Assembly (NCBI GenBank): GCA_041485885.1
Contig: JBGPKL010000012.1
Coordinates: 5,833-69,832, forward strand
Direction of reading: 5' to 3'
DNA: 64,000 bases
Source: JACQFZ01 sp041485885
GTDB taxonomy: Bacteria > Pseudomonadota > Gammaproteobacteria > Acidiferrobacterales > Sulfurifustaceae
Part shown: one piece after another, positions 18,226 through 27,172 of the stretch
How positions within the stretch are numbered: position 1 is the stretch's first letter
How the letters are laid out: every line of letters begins with the position of its first letter
Program-made: the position numbers and the translations under genes
Notes under the pieces: generated by a model
What the model saw: the letters and a program-made list of their open reading frames with translations, nothing else
What the model was told of the DNA's origin: nothing
Databases searched by the model: none

Positions 18226-19386
18226 ATGCGTGTAACTGCACTGCCAAACTTAGAGTCCGTGCCACCCGACCAGTGGAACCTGCTGGCGGGGGATGACCCC
18301 TTTTTGCAGCACGAGTTTCTGCTCGCGCTTGAGCGCGCGGGATGTGTCGGCGGGGACAGCGGATGGGAGCCGCGTCACATCGCTCTCCATGCCGAAGGCT
18401 CCTCGCGCCTGATCGGCGCGGTGCCGCTTTATCTCAAACACCACTCTTATGGGGAGTATGTCTTCGACTGGGCCTGGGCGGACGCGTACGTCCGTAGCGG
18501 ACGCGAGTACTATCCGAAGCTCGTCGCCGCCGTGCCGTTCACTCCGGCCACGGGCAAACGATTGCTCGTCGCCGATACGGATCGCGACGAAGTCGCCGCG
18601 CTGCTGATAGAGGCGACGCGGGAGGTGGCCGACGCCACGGGCGCCTCTTCGCTGCACTGGCTTTTCCCCGCGGCGACCGATCTCGACCTTTTGACGAAGC
18701 ACGATCTGCTCGCGCGCACCGGCTGTCAGTTTCATTGGTCCAACCCCGGCTATAGCGACTTTGAAGATTTTCTAAGCGGGATGACGGCGCATAAGCGCTA
18801 CAACATCCGGCGCGAGCGCAGACGCGTGCGCGAAGCGGACGTCACCGCCGAGGTGCTGCAGGGCGCGGCGATCTCGAGCGAGCTGTGGGACGTGTGTTAC
18901 CGGTTCTATCGCGCGACGATTCGCGCGCACGGCGGGATCGCGTACTTGACGCGGGAGTTCTTTCACATGATCGGCGAGACCATGGCTAACCATACGGTGC
19001 TCGTCGTCGCCAGACAGAAGCGCGAATACGTCGGGATGGCTTTCGGATTGCGCAACGCGCATACGTACTACGGCCGCTACTGGGGCGGCCGGCCGGACAT
19101 CCCGGGACTGCATTTCGAAACCTGTTACTACGCGCCGATCGAATACTGCATCGCGCAACGCATCGGGCGCTACGAAGCCGGCGCGCAAGGCGCGCACAAG
19201 CTCGCGCGCGGCTTCGTGCCGACGCCGACCTATTCGGCGCATTGGCTGCGCGATCCGATGCTGCGCCGCGCCGTCGCCGATTTTCTGAAACGCGAGCACG
19301 GAAGCGTCGGTCAGTACATGGACGAGCTGAGCGAGCATTCACCGTTCCGCCGGCCGGCGATTTCGCCCCGCGCGAGTCGGAATTGA
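18226..19386 (+). CDS. COG3146 family GNAT/FemAB-like acyltransferase
   Basis: The 386-residue protein belongs to the COG3146 (DUF482) group, which has a double GNAT/FemAB-like fold and is annotated as N-acetyltransferase or peptidoglycan-related protein without a proven reaction. The family-typical segment FHWSNPGYSDFEDFL (about 164-178) followed by the very basic stretch RYNIRRERRRVRE is clear. A second conserved part is RYWGGRPDIPGLHFETCYY near 283-301, and QGAHKLARGF near 324-333 is close to the usual end motif. The gene ends two bases before the GTG of aat, so aat and bpt probably share its transcript. Confidence 0.85.
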   Translation: MRVTALPNLESVPPDQWNLLAGDDPFLQHEFLLALERAGCVGGDSGWEPRHIALHAEGSSRLIGAVPLYLKHHSYGEYVFDWAWADAYVRSGREYYPKLVAAVPFTPATGKRLLVADTDRDEVAALLIEATREVADATGASSLHWLFPAATDLDLLTKHDLLARTGCQFHWSNPGYSDFEDFLSGMTAHKRYNIRRERRRVREADVTAEVLQGAAISSELWDVCYRFYRATIRAHGGIAYLTREFFHMIGETMANHTVLVVARQKREYVGMAFGLRNAHTYYGRYWGGRPDIPGLHFETCYYAPIEYCIAQRIGRYEAGAQGAHKLARGFVPTPTYSAHWLRDPMLRRAVADFLKREHGSVGQYMDELSEHSPFRRPAISPRASRN

Positions 19387-19388
19387 CC

Positions 19389-20096
19389 GTGCATCTGCTG
19401 AATCCCGGCGTGAAGGACATTCGCTTTCCTCCCGTCGAGCTGGCGTCGCGCGAGGGGCTGCTGGCGGTCGGCGGGGACTTGAGCGTCGCGCGTCTGCTCG
19501 AAGCGTATCGCCACGGCATCTTTCCTTGGTACAACGACGGCCAGCCGATACTTTGGTGGAGCCCCGATCCGCGCACGGTGTTGTTGCCCGATCGACTGAA
19601 GGTCAGCCGCAGCCTGCGCAAGAACGCACGGTCGGGAAAGTTTTGCGTGACCTTCGATCGATGCGTGGCCGAGGTGATGCGCGCCTGCGCCGGACCAAGA
19701 CGCAAACAGCCGAACGGCGGGACCTGGATCAGCTCGGCGATGATCGACGCTTACGTGGAGCTGCATCGTGGAGGTCACGCCCACTCGGTCGAGACGTGGC
19801 AGAACGATCGCCTCGTCGGCGGACTCTACGGTGTCGCGCTGGGCGGCGCGTTCTTCGGCGAATCCATGTTCAGCCACGTCCCGGACGCTTCCAAGGTCGC
19901 GCTGCTTTATGCCGCGCGGCAATTGGAACGGTGGAGTTACGCCTTTATCGACTGTCAACTCCCCTCGGCACACCTGGAACGGATGGGCGCGCAATCCATC
20001 CCGCGCAAGGTTTATCTCGCGTTGCTGAGGGCAGCGCTCGAGCGGCACGGACACCCGCCGCCGTGGCACTTTGACAGCGATCTGGCCATCGGTTAG
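19389..20096 (+). CDS. aat: leucyl/phenylalanyl-tRNA-protein transferase
   Basis: Aat moves Leu or Phe from tRNA to proteins that begin with Lys or Arg, creating N-degrons for ClpS-ClpAP. From a GTG at 19389 the product has 235 residues, the normal size, and starts at the family-typical LLNPG. Hallmarks are GLLAVGGDLS (about 22-31), RHGIFPWYN with WWSPDPR (about 40-60), the central GESMFS at 156-161, and FIDCQLPSAHL near 179-189. Longer in-frame starts lie inside the upstream gene and are rejected. It is followed by bpt nine bases downstream. Confidence 0.95.
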   Translation: MHLLNPGVKDIRFPPVELASREGLLAVGGDLSVARLLEAYRHGIFPWYNDGQPILWWSPDPRTVLLPDRLKVSRSLRKNARSGKFCVTFDRCVAEVMRACAGPRRKQPNGGTWISSAMIDAYVELHRGGHAHSVETWQNDRLVGGLYGVALGGAFFGESMFSHVPDASKVALLYAARQLERWSYAFIDCQLPSAHLERMGAQSIPRKVYLALLRAALERHGHPPPWHFDSDLAIG

Positions 20097-20105
20097 CGTC
20101 TTCCC

Positions 20106-20861
20106 ATGAGCGGGCATCAACGCACCCCCGATGTCTTTCTCTCCATGCCGCACCCGTGCAGTTATCTGCCGGGAAAAACCGCGGCTACCCTCTTCATCGA
20201 TCCGCGCTTTCCGCTCGATCGCGACCGCTACGGCGCTTTCACTCGGCTCGGCTTTCGGCGCAGCGGCGATCTCATCTATCGGCCGCATTGCGCCGGATGC
20301 GTCGCGTGCGTGCCGGTACGCATCCCGGTCGAGCGGTTCAACGCGAGTCGCAGTCAGCGACGTCTTTGGAAACGGAATCTAGACGTCGAGATATTGCCGC
20401 GGCCTGGCGTCTACGTGCATGAGCACTTCGAGCTCTATCTACGCTATCAAGCAGCGCGCCATCCGGGCGGCGGAATGGACGATCCCGATCCGCTGAAGTA
20501 CATGAACTTCTTGACGGGGCGGCGTGTGGAGACAATTTTCTACGAGATGCGCCGAGCGGACCGCTTGCTCGGGGTAGCCGTGGTCGATCGCCTCGACGAC
20601 GGGCTGTCGGCGGTTTACACGTTTTACGAACCCGCGGAAGTGGCGCGGGGGCTCGGCACCTTCGCCGTTCTCTGGGAAGTTCAGTACGCGCGCTCTGTCG
20701 GGCTGCAGTGGGTCTACCTCGGCTACTGGATCGCCGAAAGCCGCAAGATGGCGTACAAAACCAACTTTCGACCGCTCGAAGCCTATCGCAACGGACAATG
20801 GGCCGAGATCGAGCCCGATACATCCCGCCTTGTCCAGCCCGAACCCGACTCGGAAGGCTAG
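20106..20861 (+). CDS. bpt: aspartate/glutamate leucyltransferase (Bpt; Ate1-like)
   Basis: Bpt transfers Leu from leucyl-tRNA to proteins with N-terminal Asp or Glu. It is the bacterial relative of arginyl transferase (older name ate). The 251-residue product shows the N-terminal CSYLPGKTA motif (18-26) and the cysteine cluster HCAGCVACVP near 61-70. C-terminal GNAT-like motifs are YTFYEP and WVYLGYWI. Together with Aat it supplies both leucylation routes of the bacterial N-end rule, and the adaptor and unfoldase that destroy the products are encoded a short distance away (clpS, clpA). Translation begins at ATG 20106. Confidence 0.94.
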   Translation: MSGHQRTPDVFLSMPHPCSYLPGKTAATLFIDPRFPLDRDRYGAFTRLGFRRSGDLIYRPHCAGCVACVPVRIPVERFNASRSQRRLWKRNLDVEILPRPGVYVHEHFELYLRYQAARHPGGGMDDPDPLKYMNFLTGRRVETIFYEMRRADRLLGVAVVDRLDDGLSAVYTFYEPAEVARGLGTFAVLWEVQYARSVGLQWVYLGYWIAESRKMAYKTNFRPLEAYRNGQWAEIEPDTSRLVQPEPDSEG

Positions 20862-20966
20862 TGCGGACCACGGTCAGCGTCGACCGCATCGCACGCCGGA
20901 ACTTTACCGCCGCTCACGACTGCGGCATCATACGCCGCCCAAGAAACTCAGGAGTACCCGTCGCGC

Positions 20967-21185
20967 GTGGCCAAAGAAGAACACATCGAAATGGAAGGGA
21001 CGATTACGGAAACCCTCCCGAACACGCTATTTCGCGTAAAGCTTGATAACGGTCACATGGTAACGGCACACATCTCCGGCAAAATGCGCAAACATTATAT
21101 TCGCATCCTAACCGGCGACCGCGTTACCGTGCAGCTCACGCCGTACGATCTCTCGAAAGGGCGCATCACCTTTCGGGCTCGGTAG
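20967..21185 (+). CDS. infA: translation initiation factor IF-1
   Basis: IF-1 is the 72-residue OB-fold factor that occupies the ribosomal A site during initiation. The sequence is nearly canonical: MAKEEHIEMEGTI at the start, ALP-like TLPNTLFRV, HISGKMRKHYIRI and the terminal DLSKGRITFR. It starts with GTG at 20967, with AGGAG about twelve bases upstream. It lies between the N-degron genes aat/bpt and the convergent clpA, the same order as in Pseudomonas-type genomes. Confidence 0.97.
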   Translation: MAKEEHIEMEGTITETLPNTLFRVKLDNGHMVTAHISGKMRKHYIRILTGDRVTVQLTPYDLSKGRITFRAR

Positions 21186-21198
21186 TCCCGAAACTGCT

Positions 21199-21312
21199 GA
21201 ACCGCAGATGAACGCGGATAAAAGCAAGATGATGAACGCCGAACCGGGATAACACGAAGCAAGCTAATTATCCGCGTTTATCGTCCGTGTTATCCGCGTT
21301 CATCTGCGGTTT
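21199..21312 (+). repeat. CGCAGAT-type inverted repeat, copy 2
   Basis: The left arm has GAACCGCAGATGAACGCGG and the right arm TTATCCGCGTTCATCTGCGG, about 45 bases apart with more degenerate repeats between. It lies between the convergent infA and clpA genes and does not overlap either. Confidence 0.88.
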
Positions 21313-21330
21313 AACACTCTTAGAGTTCCA

Positions 21331-21358
21331 AAAACGAAGCCCCGGAAACCCGGGGCTT
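21331..21358 (-). terminator. rho-independent terminator of clpA
   Basis: A nine-base stem AAGCCCCGG / CCGGGGCTT with a four-base loop lies about 25 bases past the clpA stop. On the minus strand the stem is followed by CGTTTTTGG, a short T run, so it fits termination of clpSA transcription. Confidence 0.8.
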
Positions 21359-21382
21359 GGTTTAGCGGCTAGTACAAACGGA

Positions 21383-23668
21383 TCATTCCTCTTCCACCGG
21401 CGTCGCGCGCGCGACGTTCTCCGGCCGCGACTGGATATCGAACGTCGGGCCATTGTCGTCAACCGACACTTTCACGTGACCGCCGTCCGCCAACCGGCCG
21501 AATAGCAGCTCGTTCGCCAACGCCTTCTTGATCTGCTCTTGAATCAAGCGTGCCATCGGGCGTGCACCCATGGACGGATCGTGGCCGCGCGACGCGAGCC
21601 ACGCGCGCGCGCGATCGTCGAGCTCGATCGTGACATGCTTCTCAGCCAATTGCGCTTCCAGCTCGAGAATGAACTTGTTCACGACGTGTAGAATCGTTTC
21701 CTCGTCGAGCGGCTTAAAGTGAATCACCGCGTCCAGCCGATTGCGGAACTCCGGGCTGAACATGCGCTTGATCTCCTGGAAATCCTCGCCGCTGTGATCT
21801 TGCTCGGTAAAGCCCATCGACGAGCGACTCATCCGCTCCGCTCCGGCGTTGGTCGTCATGACCAGAATCACGTTTCGAAAGTCGGCCTTGCGGCCGTTGT
21901 TGTCGGTCAATGTGCCGTGATCCATCACCTGCAGCAGTAAATTGAACACGTCCGGATGCGCCTTCTCGACTTCATCGAGGAGCAACACCGAATGCGGCTG
22001 CTTGGTGATGGCCTCCGTCAGAAGTCCACCTTGATCGAAACCGACGTATCCCGGCGGCGCGCCGATCAGCCGCGACACGGTGTGCCGCTCCATATATTCC
22101 GACATGTCGAAGCGGATCAGCTCGACGCCGAGCACGCGCGCCAACTGGCGCGTCACTTCGGTCTTGCCGACGCCGGTCGGACCGGAAAATAGATACGAAC
22201 CGACCGGCTTCTCCGCATGACCGAGACCCGAGCGCGCCAACTTGATCGACGTCGAGAGCGCCTCGATCGCTTCATCCTGGCCGAACACGGTCATTTTCAG
22301 ATCGCGTTCGAGGGTGCGCAGCGCCTCGCGGTCCGAAGTCGATACGGTCTTGGGAGGAATGCGCGCCATCTTTGCGACGATCGCTTCGATGTCGTGCACG
22401 CCGATAATCTTCTTGCGCTTACTTGGCGTCAACAACTGTTGGCCGGCACCGGCCTCGTCGATAACGTCGATCGCCTTATCGGGCAAATGACGATCGTTGA
22501 TGTACCGATTCGACAGCTCGACCGCGGTACGCAGCGCCTGATTCGTGTAGCGCACGCTGTGATGTCGTTCGAAGCGCGTCTTCAATCCGCGCAATATCTC
22601 CACGGTCTCGTCGACCGACGGCTCGGTCACGTCGATCTTCTGGAATCGGCGCGACAGCGCGCGATCCTTTTCGAAGATGTTGCGGTACTCCTGATACGTG
22701 GTCGAACCGATGCACTTCAGCTCGCCGGTCGAGAGGGCCGGCTTCAGCAAATTCGACGCGTCCATGGCGCCGCCCGAGGCCGCGCCGGCACCGATGATCG
22801 TGTGTATCTCATCGATGAAGAGCATGGTCTTTTCCTGTCGCTTCAAGTGATGCAGCACCGCCTTCAAGCGCTTCTCGAAATCGCCGCGGTACTTCGTGCC
22901 CGCGAGTAGACTGCCCATGTCGAGCGCGTAGATCGTATTGTTCGCGAGCACGTCCGGCACTTCGCCGTCGACGATTTTCTTCGCGAGACCTTCCGCGATC
23001 GCGGTCTTGCCGACGCCGGCTTCGCCGACGAACAACGGATTGTTCTTGCGACGACGGCACAACACTTGGATCGTGCGCTCGATCTCGCGCTCGCGCCCGA
23101 TCAACGGATCGATCTTGCCCTGGCGCGCTTGTTCGTTGAGGTTGATGCAGAACGCATCGAGCGGACTGCGCTCGCCCGAGGGCTGACCCTCTTCGTTCTC
23201 CTCGGGAGCCGGCAGCTCGTTGCCTCCCTCGCCGGGGATTTTCGAAATGCCGTGCGAAATAAAATTCACCACGTCGAACCGGCTGATGTTCTGCTTGTGC
23301 AGGAAATAGATCGCGTGCGATTCCTTCTCGCCGAAAATCGCGACTAGTACGTTGGCGCCGGTGACTTCTTTCTTACCCACGCCTTGAACGTGCAGTACCG
23401 CCCGCTGAATGACGCGCTGGAAACCGATGGTCGGCTGCGTGTCGATCTTGCTGTTCGACGGCAGGACCGGAACGTTCTCCGTAAGGAACGCGAGCAGGTT
23501 GCGCCGCAATTCCTCGATGTTGCCGCCGCACGCTCGAATCACGCGCGACGCGCTCGGATTATCGAGCAGCGCCATCAAAAGATGCTCCACGGTGATGAAC
23601 TCGTGGCGCCGCTCGCGCGCGCTCTGGAACGCGGCGTTCAGGGAAAACTCAAGTTCCTGCGACAACAT
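21383..23668 (-). CDS. clpA: ATP-dependent Clp protease ATP-binding subunit ClpA
   Basis: ClpA is the AAA+ unfoldase that feeds proteins into ClpP; with ClpS it degrades N-degron substrates. The 761-residue product has the N-domain double repeat (1-145), the first AAA module with Walker A GEAGVGKT at 215-222 and Walker B LFIDEIH, and the second module with GPTGVGKT at 496-503. There is no long coiled M-domain, which excludes ClpB. The ClpP-binding loop reads MGF where E. coli has IGL. The start at 23668 has GGAGGG about eight bases upstream. It follows clpS by 44 bases and is probably co-transcribed with it. Confidence 0.96.
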   Translation of the reverse strand: MLSQELEFSLNAAFQSARERRHEFITVEHLLMALLDNPSASRVIRACGGNIEELRRNLLAFLTENVPVLPSNSKIDTQPTIGFQRVIQRAVLHVQGVGKKEVTGANVLVAIFGEKESHAIYFLHKQNISRFDVVNFISHGISKIPGEGGNELPAPEENEEGQPSGERSPLDAFCINLNEQARQGKIDPLIGREREIERTIQVLCRRRKNNPLFVGEAGVGKTAIAEGLAKKIVDGEVPDVLANNTIYALDMGSLLAGTKYRGDFEKRLKAVLHHLKRQEKTMLFIDEIHTIIGAGAASGGAMDASNLLKPALSTGELKCIGSTTYQEYRNIFEKDRALSRRFQKIDVTEPSVDETVEILRGLKTRFERHHSVRYTNQALRTAVELSNRYINDRHLPDKAIDVIDEAGAGQQLLTPSKRKKIIGVHDIEAIVAKMARIPPKTVSTSDREALRTLERDLKMTVFGQDEAIEALSTSIKLARSGLGHAEKPVGSYLFSGPTGVGKTEVTRQLARVLGVELIRFDMSEYMERHTVSRLIGAPPGYVGFDQGGLLTEAITKQPHSVLLLDEVEKAHPDVFNLLLQVMDHGTLTDNNGRKADFRNVILVMTTNAGAERMSRSSMGFTEQDHSGEDFQEIKRMFSPEFRNRLDAVIHFKPLDEETILHVVNKFILELEAQLAEKHVTIELDDRARAWLASRGHDPSMGARPMARLIQEQIKKALANELLFGRLADGGHVKVSVDDNGPTFDIQSRPENVARATPVEEE

Positions 23669-23712
23669 CGATGTGCCCTCCGGGTTTAGCCCGTTTTATG
23701 CATACCTCTTGT

Positions 23713-24030
23713 CTATTCCGGCTCCGACGTGCACTGGAGCGGATGCTGCTGCTCCTGCGCGAAGGCCAGGACATGGCGCACCTTGGTCTCCGCGATCTCG
23801 CGCGTGTAGATTCCACACACGCCGATTCCTTTCTGATGTACATGCAGCATAATCCGAGTCGCCTCTTCTCGATTCTTGTAGAAGAAGCGCTCGAGCACGA
23901 CGACGACGAACTCCATCGGCGTGTAGTCGTCGTTCAGCAAAATAACTTTATAAAGAATCGGCCGCTGGAGTTTGGGGCGCGCTTCTTGAACGATCGGCCC
24001 TTCGGGGTACTGCGGCTGTTTCTCTTTCAT
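23713..24030 (-). CDS. clpS: Clp protease adaptor ClpS
   Basis: ClpS binds N-terminal Leu, Phe, Trp or Tyr and hands these N-degron substrates to ClpAP. The 105-residue product has the hallmark VILLNDDYTPMEFV (about 29-42), whose Asn-Asp-Asp and Met line the degron pocket. HVHQKGIGVCGIYTREIAETK follows (His at 63 and 65 region). The N-terminal extension (1-25) is flexible, as in the family. It precedes clpA on the same strand and is divergent from a cold-shock gene, as in many gammaproteobacteria. Confidence 0.95.
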   Translation of the reverse strand: MKEKQPQYPEGPIVQEARPKLQRPILYKVILLNDDYTPMEFVVVVLERFFYKNREEATRIMLHVHQKGIGVCGIYTREIAETKVRHVLAFAQEQQHPLQCTSEPE

Positions 24031-24191
24031 ATTTGCAAGCTTAGACCAAAGTCTTAATGGCCGGGTCGGGCGATTCGAATCGACAACGACTCCATTGTCC
24101 GACCTCGCCGCAAAATTTCAACCCCGCGGACAGTGGCACGAATTTTGAGAGCGCCGCGGCATCATCAACGGCAAAATGAAGCGCTACGTGC

Positions 24192-24219
24192 TTGACTGAC
24201 AGGCAAAAAGAAGGATGAT
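24192..24219 (+). promoter_or_regulatory. possible promoter of the cold-shock gene
   Basis: TTGACT at 24192-24197 resembles a sigma-70 -35 box. With a 16-base gap, GATGAT at 24214-24219 is a weak -10. If used, it leaves a leader of about 90 bases before the ATG, as is common for cold-shock mRNAs. Tentative. Confidence 0.3.
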
Positions 24220-24315
24220 GATCCTGCTTCGTCCAACCGGCAGCCGGTGATCGGGGCGGACACTTAAGTGAGATGTTCGACGGCGGAATTTGTTCCGCCG
24301 AAGCAAGGGGGATGT

Positions 24316-24525
24316 ATGGCAACAGGAACCGTGAAGTGGTTTAACGCGGGCAAGGGGTACGGCTTCATAACCCCGACGGATGGCGGCGATGACGTGTTTG
24401 CGCACTTCTCCGCGATCGAAATGGAAGGCTACAAGACGCTCAAAGAAGGCCAGCAGGTCGAGTACGAGGTGCAGGAAGGCCCGAAAGGCCCGCAAGCCTC
24501 CCATATTCGCGCCGTCGCAAAGTAA
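24316..24525 (+). CDS. cold-shock domain protein (CspA/CspD type)
   Basis: This 69-residue single cold-shock domain protein binds single-stranded nucleic acid. RNP1 is KGYGFIT (about 13-19) and RNP2 is DVFAHFS (about 26-32). The start at 24316 has AAGGGGGA just upstream; an earlier in-frame ATG at 24268 would add 16 non-family residues. It is divergent from clpS, the position held by cspD in E. coli and Pseudomonas, so it may be the functional equivalent of CspD, but it is too short and generic to say. A strong terminator follows at 24554. A second copy of the family is at 59876-60082. Confidence 0.93.
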   Translation: MATGTVKWFNAGKGYGFITPTDGGDDVFAHFSAIEMEGYKTLKEGQQVEYEVQEGPKGPQASHIRAVAK

Positions 24526-24553
24526 CCCGCGCACCACTTTCGAATTGAACGAT

Positions 24554-24581
24554 GAAACCCGACCCCGTCGGGTTTCTTTTT
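24554..24581 (+). terminator. rho-independent terminator of the cold-shock gene
   Basis: A perfect ten-base stem GAAACCCGAC / GTCGGGTTTC with a three-base loop is followed directly by TTTTT. It ends just before the convergent icd stop at 24586. Confidence 0.93.
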
Positions 24582-24585
24582 CCCC

Positions 24586-25956
24586 TTAGTCCGTGCTACG
24601 CCGGCCCTGTCGTTTCGGCGGCTCCATGTCCATATAACGAATGATAGCCTCGCCAAAACCGGACGTGGTGACGAGCGTCGCACCGGGCATCAGCCGGGCG
24701 ATTTCCTGTTGCGCGCTGGGGCGCTCCCCGGGTTGGCGCTGAGGAGCGGTAAAGGCGGTGCGCACGCGCGCCAGGTCGTAGGTCACTTCCTTTGCCGCGA
24801 TGGCGCCGGCCATTCCCCGGATGATTAGGTCGGCCGCTTCGGTCCACCCCATGTAACGCAACATCATTTCGGCCGAGAGGATGATCGAGCCGGGGTTGAC
24901 TTGGTTTTTGCCCGCGTATTTAGGTGCCGTGCCATGAGTCGCCTCGAACACGGCGACCGCGTCCGCGATATTGGCACCGGGCGCAATGCCGATGCCGCCT
25001 ACTTGCGCGGCCAGGGCATCCGAGATGTAGTCGCCGTTCAGATTTAGCGTCGCGATAACGTCATAGTCCTCGGGCCTTAGCAGTATTTGCTGTAGAAAGT
25101 TGTCCGCAATGACATCTTTGATGACGATTTCCTGGCCGGTCTTCGGATTCCGCACCCGGCACCAGGGACCCTTGTCGATAACCTGCGCTCCGAACTCTCG
25201 TTTTGCCAGCTCATACCCCCAAGTTCGAAACCCGCCCTCCGTGTATTTCATGATATTGCCTTTGTGCACCAGGCTTACCGAGCGGCGGTTGTCGTCGATC
25301 GCGTAGTGAAACGCTTTACGGATCAGGCGTTCGGAACCCTCGCGCGAGACCGGCTTGATGCCGATCGCCGACGTTCGCGGAAAGCGGATTTGGGTCACGC
25401 CCATCTCTTTGATAAGAAAATCGATGATCTTCTTTACTTCTGCGCTCTCAGCGGCCCATTCGATACCGGCGTAAATGTCCTCCGTATTCTCGCGGAAGAT
25501 GATCATATTGGTGTGCTCGGAATCCTTCATCGGAGTCGGCGTACCCGGAAAGAAGCGAATCGGCCGCACACAGGCATAAAGATCGAGCTCCTGGCGGATC
25601 GCGACGTTCAACGAGCGCATACCGCCGCCGACCGGGGTGGTCAATGGGCCTTTGATGGAGACGACGTACTCCTGCAAGGCGTGCAGCGTCTCGGCCGGAA
25701 GCCACGAATCCCCCCCATATGTCTTCACCGCCTTCTCGCCGGCATAGACCTCCATCCAGACGATCGCGCGCTTTCCGCCATACATCTTGCGAATTGCAGT
25801 ATCCACCACGTTGCGCATCGCCGGAGTGATGTCGATGCCGATGCCGTCTCCCTCGATGAAGGGAATGATCGGTTGATCGGGAACGTTCAGCGTGTGATCG
25901 GAATTGACGGTAATTACCTGGCCCTGGGTGGGCACTTGTATCTTCTGGTACTTCAT
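24586..25956 (-). CDS. icd: isocitrate dehydrogenase (NADP+), E. coli type
   Basis: Icd oxidises isocitrate to 2-oxoglutarate and competes with isocitrate lyase. The 456-residue product matches the dimeric bacterial type: FIEGDGIGIDITP near 33-45, the active-site MRSLNVAIRQELD with Ser115 (the residue AceK phosphorylates in E. coli), FRENTEDIYAG, the YTEGGF region, and ATHGTAPKYAG near 344-354. Compared with the 416-residue E. coli enzyme it has an extra segment of about 25 residues rich in Pro, Arg and Gln near 410-435 and a basic C-terminal tail. No aceK gene lies in the window. It is divergent from a LysR regulator and close to aceA and aceB. Confidence 0.95.
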   Translation of the reverse strand: MKYQKIQVPTQGQVITVNSDHTLNVPDQPIIPFIEGDGIGIDITPAMRNVVDTAIRKMYGGKRAIVWMEVYAGEKAVKTYGGDSWLPAETLHALQEYVVSIKGPLTTPVGGGMRSLNVAIRQELDLYACVRPIRFFPGTPTPMKDSEHTNMIIFRENTEDIYAGIEWAAESAEVKKIIDFLIKEMGVTQIRFPRTSAIGIKPVSREGSERLIRKAFHYAIDDNRRSVSLVHKGNIMKYTEGGFRTWGYELAKREFGAQVIDKGPWCRVRNPKTGQEIVIKDVIADNFLQQILLRPEDYDVIATLNLNGDYISDALAAQVGGIGIAPGANIADAVAVFEATHGTAPKYAGKNQVNPGSIILSAEMMLRYMGWTEAADLIIRGMAGAIAAKEVTYDLARVRTAFTAPQRQPGERPSAQQEIARLMPGATLVTTSGFGEAIIRYMDMEPPKRQGRRSTD

Positions 25957-26198
25957 GAGGGGCCTATCTCCCGGAGGATCCGCAGCTTGAGTCTAGGGGC
26001 GCGTAGTATAACGACAATCGCGCGGACCTGCGCGAATCGTGGCAAAGCCGATTCGAGCGCACGTGAGAAAATTCTCACAGCGAACCTCGCCGGTCGCTTG
26101 CGTGGTTCTCTGTTTCGAACGCGCTCCGGCGCGTAAAATTGACACGCTGAATGCTAATATAGTGAATATGCCAACCCGCTAAATACTTCTCCGTTCGC

Positions 26199-27158
26199 GT
26201 GGGACGCTCGGGCAATCGACTGTATTACAAACAGAACCGGCTGAAACAGCTGCGGGCCTTTTGCTGCGCGGCGCAGACCGGCAGCGTGTCGAAGGCCGCC
26301 GAGCGGCTCTATCTCAGTCAGCCGTCGGTCTCGCTTCAAATTCAAGCGCTCGAGCGCGAGCTCAACGTCACGCTCTTCGAACGCCGGGGACCGAAGATCC
26401 AACTCACGCCGGACGGCCGACGATTGTACGAGTTGTCACAACCGCTGGTGCACGGCATGGACACACTGTCCGAGACGTTCGAAGCCGACAGCGGTCGCGT
26501 CACTTCCGGGGAGCTGTCGATCGCGGCCGGCGAATCGACGTTGCTCTATTTGCTGCCGCGCTTGATCAAGCGCTTTGCGGAGGATCATCCCGGCATCCGC
26601 ATCAAGCTGCAGAACGTCACGGGCCGCGACGGCTTGGCGCTGCTGCGGGCCGATGAGGCCGATCTCGCGGTCGGCTCGATGCTCGACGCGCCGGACGACA
26701 TCACCTACCAGCCGATCTTCACCTACGATCCGGTGCTCATTACTTCGCTCAACCACCCGCTCGCGCGCAAGAAGCAGGTGCGCCTCGAGGAAGTCAGCCC
26801 GCATGGGCTGATACTTCCGCCACGGCACTTATCGACGTGGCGTGTGGTCGATACCGTTTTTCATCAGCACAATTTGGATTACAAAGTGACGCTCGAGGCG
26901 GGCGGCTGGGAAGTGGTGAAGAAGTACGTGGAGCTGGGACTTGGCATTTCGATCGTCACGAACATATGCATCAGCGGCAACGAGCCGCTCGCCGTCCTTC
27001 CGCTCGACCGCTACTTTCCGAAGCGCTCCTACGGCGTGGTCCTGCGCCGGGGCAAATTCCTGACGCCGCAGGCTCGGTTATTCATCGAGTTGATGGACCC
27101 CGAATTTTTCAACCGCGCGGAAAATCACACGCCGAAGCGCAAGCTCGCGACTACTTAA
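26199..27158 (+). CDS. LysR family transcriptional regulator (CysB-like)
   Basis: The 319-residue protein has an N-terminal winged helix-turn-helix at about 13-72 (LKQLRAFCCAAQTGSVSKAAERLYLSQ, split here by the family's usual pattern) and a LysR substrate-binding domain (about 100-300). The start is a GTG at 26199; other starts are possible because there is no obvious ribosome-binding site. It is divergent from icd with 242 bases between them, the classical arrangement for a LysR regulator that controls its neighbour, so regulation of icd or of the glyoxylate genes is an inference worth noting. The effector is unknown. Confidence 0.88.
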   Translation: MGRSGNRLYYKQNRLKQLRAFCCAAQTGSVSKAAERLYLSQPSVSLQIQALERELNVTLFERRGPKIQLTPDGRRLYELSQPLVHGMDTLSETFEADSGRVTSGELSIAAGESTLLYLLPRLIKRFAEDHPGIRIKLQNVTGRDGLALLRADEADLAVGSMLDAPDDITYQPIFTYDPVLITSLNHPLARKKQVRLEEVSPHGLILPPRHLSTWRVVDTVFHQHNLDYKVTLEAGGWEVVKKYVELGLGISIVTNICISGNEPLAVLPLDRYFPKRSYGVVLRRGKFLTPQARLFIELMDPEFFNRAENHTPKRKLATT

Positions 27159-27172
27159 GGCGGCGAGCGCTG

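Noticed and set aside
24065..24085. A GATTCGAATC stretch resembling a tRNA T-loop.
   Set aside because: No cloverleaf can be built around it; there is no acceptor stem or anticodon arm at the right distances.
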